A stretch of 25,048 bases of DNA, taken from a virus. The stretch's first letter is position 1, and every line of letters starts with the position of its first letter. The stretch spans positions 1-25,048 of the IMG/VR virus record IMGVR_UViG_3300035661_000314; one strand, given 5' to 3'. Below the pieces are notes generated by a model, which was given only the letters and a program-made list of their open reading frames with translations, had not been told where the DNA came from and ran no database searches. Below, one piece after another: positions 22,594-25,048 of this stretch. Position numbers and translations under genes: made by a program.

Positions 22594-22882
22594 CCATATA
22601 AACTCTAAATACTTTGGATTTTTTTTTAACAGCAGCCATACAAATTTCCGGGGTTTGGTCTTTTACATATCGTAATGAATGGGGGTTGTTTCGTATAGCT
22701 GCCATACATATTTCGGGAGTTTGCTCTTTTACATATTCGAGTGCATTGCCATAGGCTTGTACAGCCGCCATACATATCTCAGGAGTTTGATTCTTAATAC
22801 GGTACAACGCCTCTTGATTGTGTTTGACTGCAAACAAATCATCCGAATTAGTCTTAACAACTGTGGAGTTTTTTTGCCTCAT
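22580..22882 (-). CDS. 5' part of frameshifted DUF4116 gene
   Basis: The frame is open from 22951, but the ATG at 22882 (MRQKNSTVV) is the better start because a minus-strand ATAAATA at 22909-22915 puts transcription at about 22903. Three near-identical DUF4116 units follow (NQTPEICMAAVQAYGNALEY, then EQTPEICMAAIRNNPHSLRY, then DQTPEICMAAVKK). After the run of nine A (22619-22627 on this map, T on the plus strand) the frame degenerates to KSKVFRVYMDANT and stops. Removing one A would give AAVKKNPKYLEF, joining directly to the 22231 frame and making a protein of about 216 aa. The gene is thus broken, erroneously sequenced, or expressed by slippage. Confidence 0.65.
   Translation of the reverse strand: MRQKNSTVVKTNSDDLFAVKHNQEALYRIKNQTPEICMAAVQAYGNALEYVKEQTPEICMAAIRNNPHSLRYVKDQTPEICMAAVKKKSKVFRVYMDANT
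22619..22627 (-). repeat. A9 homopolymer at the frame break of a DUF4116 gene
   Basis: Nine T on the plus strand, nine A in the sense strand of the minus-strand DUF4116 gene. One base fewer restores the consensus repeat across the break. Confidence 0.65.
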
Positions 22883-22908
22883 ATATGATATCACTAAATC
22901 GCATCTAT

Positions 22909-22915
22909 TATTTAT
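22909..22915 (-). promoter_or_regulatory. T4-type late promoter box
   Basis: Minus-strand ATAAATA within AATAAATAATAG. It sets the likely start of the DUF4116 gene at 22882. A TATAAAGA on the plus strand (22921-22928) lies back-to-back with it. Confidence 0.5.
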
Positions 22916-22952
22916 TGCAGTATAAAGATAGACATCAACGATGATGCACATG

Positions 22953-22958
22953 TATAAT
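22953..22958 (+). promoter_or_regulatory. TATAAT -10 box upstream of exonuclease, candidate
   Basis: Perfect TATAAT ending six bases before the ATG at 22964, with no convincing -35 hexamer. The predicted start coincides with the start codon within one base, as for the primase. Confidence 0.3.
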
Positions 22959-22963
22959 CATAC

Positions 22964-23641
22964 ATGAAAATTAATCCATTATATACATATAGCAAACTTA
23001 GCCGCAAAGATTTGCCAGAGGGACGACGTTATGTGCTTCCAGATGGTACTAGTACAGCAGCAAGTGTCACAACTATCCTCAGTAAAACTAAAGATATGTC
23101 CCATTTAATTAAATGGAAAAAACGTATCGGCGAAGATAAAGCTAAGGTAATTACAGAAGAAAGTTCCGGATTAGGAACAACTATGCATGCCCATCTAGAA
23201 GCATATGTGACAAACCAACCACGCCCAGGTGGAACTAATTATGGACGTATGATGGCTGCTAAGATGGCAGATGTTATCATAAAAGAAGGTTTGGTTGATG
23301 TAGATGAAGTATGGGGCGTAGAAGCTAGTTTGTATTACGACACGCTCTGGGCAGGCACCACAGACCTCGTGGGTTTATACCAAGGCAAGCCTGCTATAAT
23401 GGATTTCAAAACAACTATTAAGCCTAAGAAACCCGAATGGGTAGAAGATTATAAATTACAGTTGGCAGCATATCAGATGGCGCATGACAACATACATAAA
23501 ACTGATATACAGACAGTGGTTGTGTTTATGGTTAGTAGAGACTTTGAATTTCAGAAGTTTGTTTGGTCCGGTCCGGTCTTAGAAGAAGCACGAGTCCAAT
23601 GGGCACACAGAGTTAGTGATTATTACAATCGTTTTACGTAA
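22964..23641 (+). CDS. PD-(D/E)XK family exonuclease
   Basis: A nuclease-fold protein of the RecB/Cas4-like PD-(D/E)XK class, known in T4-like marine phages as a putative exonuclease for DNA recombination, repair or host DNA turnover. The key residues are visible: GTTMHAHLE (about 71-79) with the helix-borne His, D134 in AGTTDLVGL, D147-F-K149 in IMDFKTTI, and QLAAYQMAH, the Q-x-x-x-Y motif. Length 225 aa fits a single-domain nuclease. There is no 4Fe-4S cysteine cluster of the Cas4/AddB kind. No ribosome binding site is apparent. It is divergent from the DUF4116 gene and convergent with the metallopeptidase, whose stop is two bases away. Confidence 0.87.
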   Translation: MKINPLYTYSKLSRKDLPEGRRYVLPDGTSTAASVTTILSKTKDMSHLIKWKKRIGEDKAKVITEESSGLGTTMHAHLEAYVTNQPRPGGTNYGRMMAAKMADVIIKEGLVDVDEVWGVEASLYYDTLWAGTTDLVGLYQGKPAIMDFKTTIKPKKPEWVEDYKLQLAAYQMAHDNIHKTDIQTVVVFMVSRDFEFQKFVWSGPVLEEARVQWAHRVSDYYNRFT

Positions 23642-23643
23642 GT

Positions 23644-24030
23644 TTAGACTATTGGTTTTAAATTAAAGAATTCTGGATTTGCTCTGTTAAATTTGCGCAT
23701 GACAACACCAGCTGTAGAATTAGCTTCATTCTCTTCGGTGCTGCCTGTATCACCGCTTTTAGCATTTATTCTACCTTCTGTCCACTGCTTAAAGTGTGTA
23801 AGCTCGTGAGCTAAAGTTCTCATTATATCTAACGGGTGCCTATTGCATATCATAATATGGATAGTTTGATCGTTTTTCACAAAAACACCAAAAGTATGCT
23901 TCTTACTAGATAACTGTTGGTCATTTATCCAATGTATAGTTGGTAGCTTTTCTAACTTTAGTTCATCTTTGCAGAGTGCTAGAAATTCTTTCATGCTGTC
24001 AACAAATGCTTCGGTATTTTGGTCTTTCAC
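23644..24030 (-). CDS. HExxH metallopeptidase-like protein
   Basis: Reads from a GTG at 24030 with AGGA six bases upstream on the minus strand. The 128-aa product carries a zinc-protease motif HELTH at residues 75-79 (AHELTHFKQW), and a plausible third ligand in EENEAN (E99-E102), as in gluzincin-type enzymes. The layout, an N-terminal helical part, a beta hairpin (HTFGVFVKNDQTIHIMI), then HExxH and a C-terminal helix, resembles small phage and SprT-like metallopeptidases. Without a signal peptide it acts in the cell or the virion. The substrate is unknown. It has its own late-type promoter at 24064-24070. Confidence 0.75.
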   Translation of the reverse strand: MKDQNTEAFVDSMKEFLALCKDELKLEKLPTIHWINDQQLSSKKHTFGVFVKNDQTIHIMICNRHPLDIMRTLAHELTHFKQWTEGRINAKSGDTGSTEENEANSTAGVVMRKFNRANPEFFNLKPIV

Positions 24031-24063
24031 TTTCAGTCCTACTTATGTTATTGTATAATGTTA

Positions 24064-24070
24064 TATTTAT
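24064..24070 (-). promoter_or_regulatory. T4-type late promoter box
   Basis: Minus-strand ATAAATA, with the predicted start near 24058, about 28 bases before the GTG of the metallopeptidase gene. It forms a divergent pair with 24088-24094. Confidence 0.55.
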
Positions 24071-24087
24071 TGTCCGGAGATGTATTG

Positions 24088-24094
24088 ATAAATA
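24088..24094 (+). promoter_or_regulatory. T4-type late promoter box
   Basis: ATAAATA within GATAAATATC. The predicted start near 24100 is 20 bases before the tail-spike ATG; AGGA at 24103-24106 is a possible but distant ribosome binding site. Confidence 0.6.
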
Positions 24095-24119
24095 TCATAC
24101 ATAGGATTGATAAAACATA

Positions 24120-25048
24120 ATGTCGATAACAAGTATTTCCCGTATGCAGCACCGCAGGGGTCTTAAGACAGACTTACCTACAGACCTTTATGAGGGTGAA
24201 TTTGGCTGGTGCATTGATACTAGAGAACTATTCATCGGTAACGGCCCTACTTATACAGGTAACACCCAAATATTAACAAAGCTTAGTCCAAACAGAGATT
24301 TGATAAGCTATGCTTATAGAGGTGTGTCACCGGGACAAGTTTCAACATCTGCATCACGATCAATTGGGCAAAAACTAGATGACTTTCTCAATGTCAAAGA
24401 TTATGGTGCAGTGGGCGACGGTGTCACTGATGACACAGCAGCAATAAATTCTGCGATCGCTGACAGATGGGCAACTATTCCTGCATTACCAACAAGCCAA
24501 CTTGTTAGCATGAAACCAATATATATTCCGGCAGGTACATATAGAATCACCAGTCCAATTAAGTTATACCCAAATACGTCAATCATCGGCGATGGTGCAA
24601 GTCGTACAAAGATTGTCATGGATACAACATTAGTATATTCGTATGTTATGACAACAGTAGATAATTTAGGCCAGGTAGATTCCAACGTTGGCTTGAACGG
24701 TGCTAAGTTACCATCTGATATATCTGTTTCTGGTATTACAATTGACAACTCAAATAACTTTGGTGGCGACGGAATACGAATCAACAGAGCTAGTAAGGTT
24801 AGTGTGTCTGATTCAACAATCATTGGCTTCTGGACAAATGGTGATGATATTGTCTATGGAACAAGTGGCATATTGATTGAAACACTCGGAACGGCTGTAT
24901 CATCAACAGATATAAAGTTCAACAGAGTCCGAGTTACTAACTATGTGAATGGACTTGTATGTAATGACCCTGTTACATTTATTAACGTGACAGGATCTAG
25001 TTTTGATTCATGCTATTACGGAATCTACATAGGCGGTGCCGCAGTATT
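24120..25048 (+). CDS. pectate-lyase-fold tail spike or fibre, 3' end outside window
   Basis: Open from the ATG at 24120 to the window end. The N-terminus (SRMQHRRGLKTDLP, then YEGEFGWCIDTRELFIGNGP) matches the short capsid- or tail-attachment domain of phage fibres of the Mtd N-terminal type. Then comes the hallmark of the Pectate_lyase_3 parallel beta-helix family at about residues 89-113 (FLNVKDYGAVGDGVTDD), the YIPAGTYRITSPI turn, and repeated beta-helix coils rich in Asn, Gly and Thr. Such proteins bind or cleave cell-surface glycans for host recognition. The active-site residues and C-terminal chaperone or receptor domain are outside the window. Confidence 0.88.
   Translation, partial: MSITSISRMQHRRGLKTDLPTDLYEGEFGWCIDTRELFIGNGPTYTGNTQILTKLSPNRDLISYAYRGVSPGQVSTSASRSIGQKLDDFLNVKDYGAVGDGVTDDTAAINSAIADRWATIPALPTSQLVSMKPIYIPAGTYRITSPIKLYPNTSIIGDGASRTKIVMDTTLVYSYVMTTVDNLGQVDSNVGLNGAKLPSDISVSGITIDNSNNFGGDGIRINRASKVSVSDSTIIGFWTNGDDIVYGTSGILIETLGTAVSSTDIKFNRVRVTNYVNGLVCNDPVTFINVTGSSFDSCYYGIYIGGAAV

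Noticed and set aside
22883-22951. Extended N-terminus of the minus-strand DUF4116 gene (start at 22951)
   Set aside because: It would require a start upstream of the late-type promoter box, and the residues do not fit the repeat.
1-25048. tRNA genes, integrase, insertion sequences, attachment sites
   Set aside because: No cloverleaf-like gap, transposase, integrase or flanking direct repeats were noticed; the gaps are too short for most of these.

Overview
The window reads as part of the genome of a T4-like tailed phage (contractile-tail, T4 superfamily) with an AT-rich, densely packed genome. Three things point there: a T4-type replication pair (gp61-like primase followed by gp41-like DnaB-family helicase), a set of intergenic boxes matching the T4 late promoter TATAAATA on both strands, and a long run of virion-type genes whose N-termini carry [L/I]-x-E motifs like those cut by the T4 prohead protease. 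No tRNA, rRNA, insertion sequence, integrase or CRISPR array was seen. The host cannot be told from this sequence.

Layout. 1-2546 (+): three genes built from 22-residue DUF4116 repeats, the first cut by the window edge, with an unrecognised 168-aa gene that is translationally coupled to two of them. 2551-2931 (-) and 3038-3877 (+): a divergent pair of unrecognised genes, each with a late-type promoter. 3898-7031 (+): primase, an unrecognised 219-aa gene, helicase. 7028-7501 (-): an acidic protein. 7592-10403 (+): a coupled run of a small protein, two candidate internal head proteins and a protein with a KxDG nucleotidyltransferase signature (DUF6267-like). 10468-11208 (+): a single gene with its own late promoter, strong ribosome binding site and rho-independent terminator, probably an abundant virion protein. 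11285-14010 (+): six or seven small coupled genes ending in an IscA/HesB-like Fe-S protein. 14088-21375 (+): large virion-type proteins (467, 925, 116 and 827 aa, then 80 aa), the 827-aa one made of about 16 glycine/tyrosine beta repeats. 21376-22882 (-): a candidate capsid-targeted protein and a fourth DUF4116 gene that is frameshifted at a run of nine A. 22964-23641 (+): a PD-(D/E)XK exonuclease. 23644-24030 (-): an HExxH metallopeptidase. 24120 to the edge (+): a pectate-lyase-fold tail spike or fibre, incomplete.

How it fits together. Primase, helicase and exonuclease serve DNA metabolism, and two of them have host-like TATAAT boxes. Most other transcription units have late-type boxes. 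Minus-strand genes sit singly between plus-strand blocks and meet their convergent neighbours within 4 nt or with overlapping stops. Within blocks, ATGA, GTGA and TAATG junctions indicate translational coupling.

The most unusual points are the dispersed DUF4116 expansion, three A-tracts that break or could break reading frames, the shared prohead-protease-like N-termini (including on the KxDG protein), the paired divergent late promoters, and three genes whose start codon falls at the predicted transcription start. No stretch above 300 bases lacks a gene.
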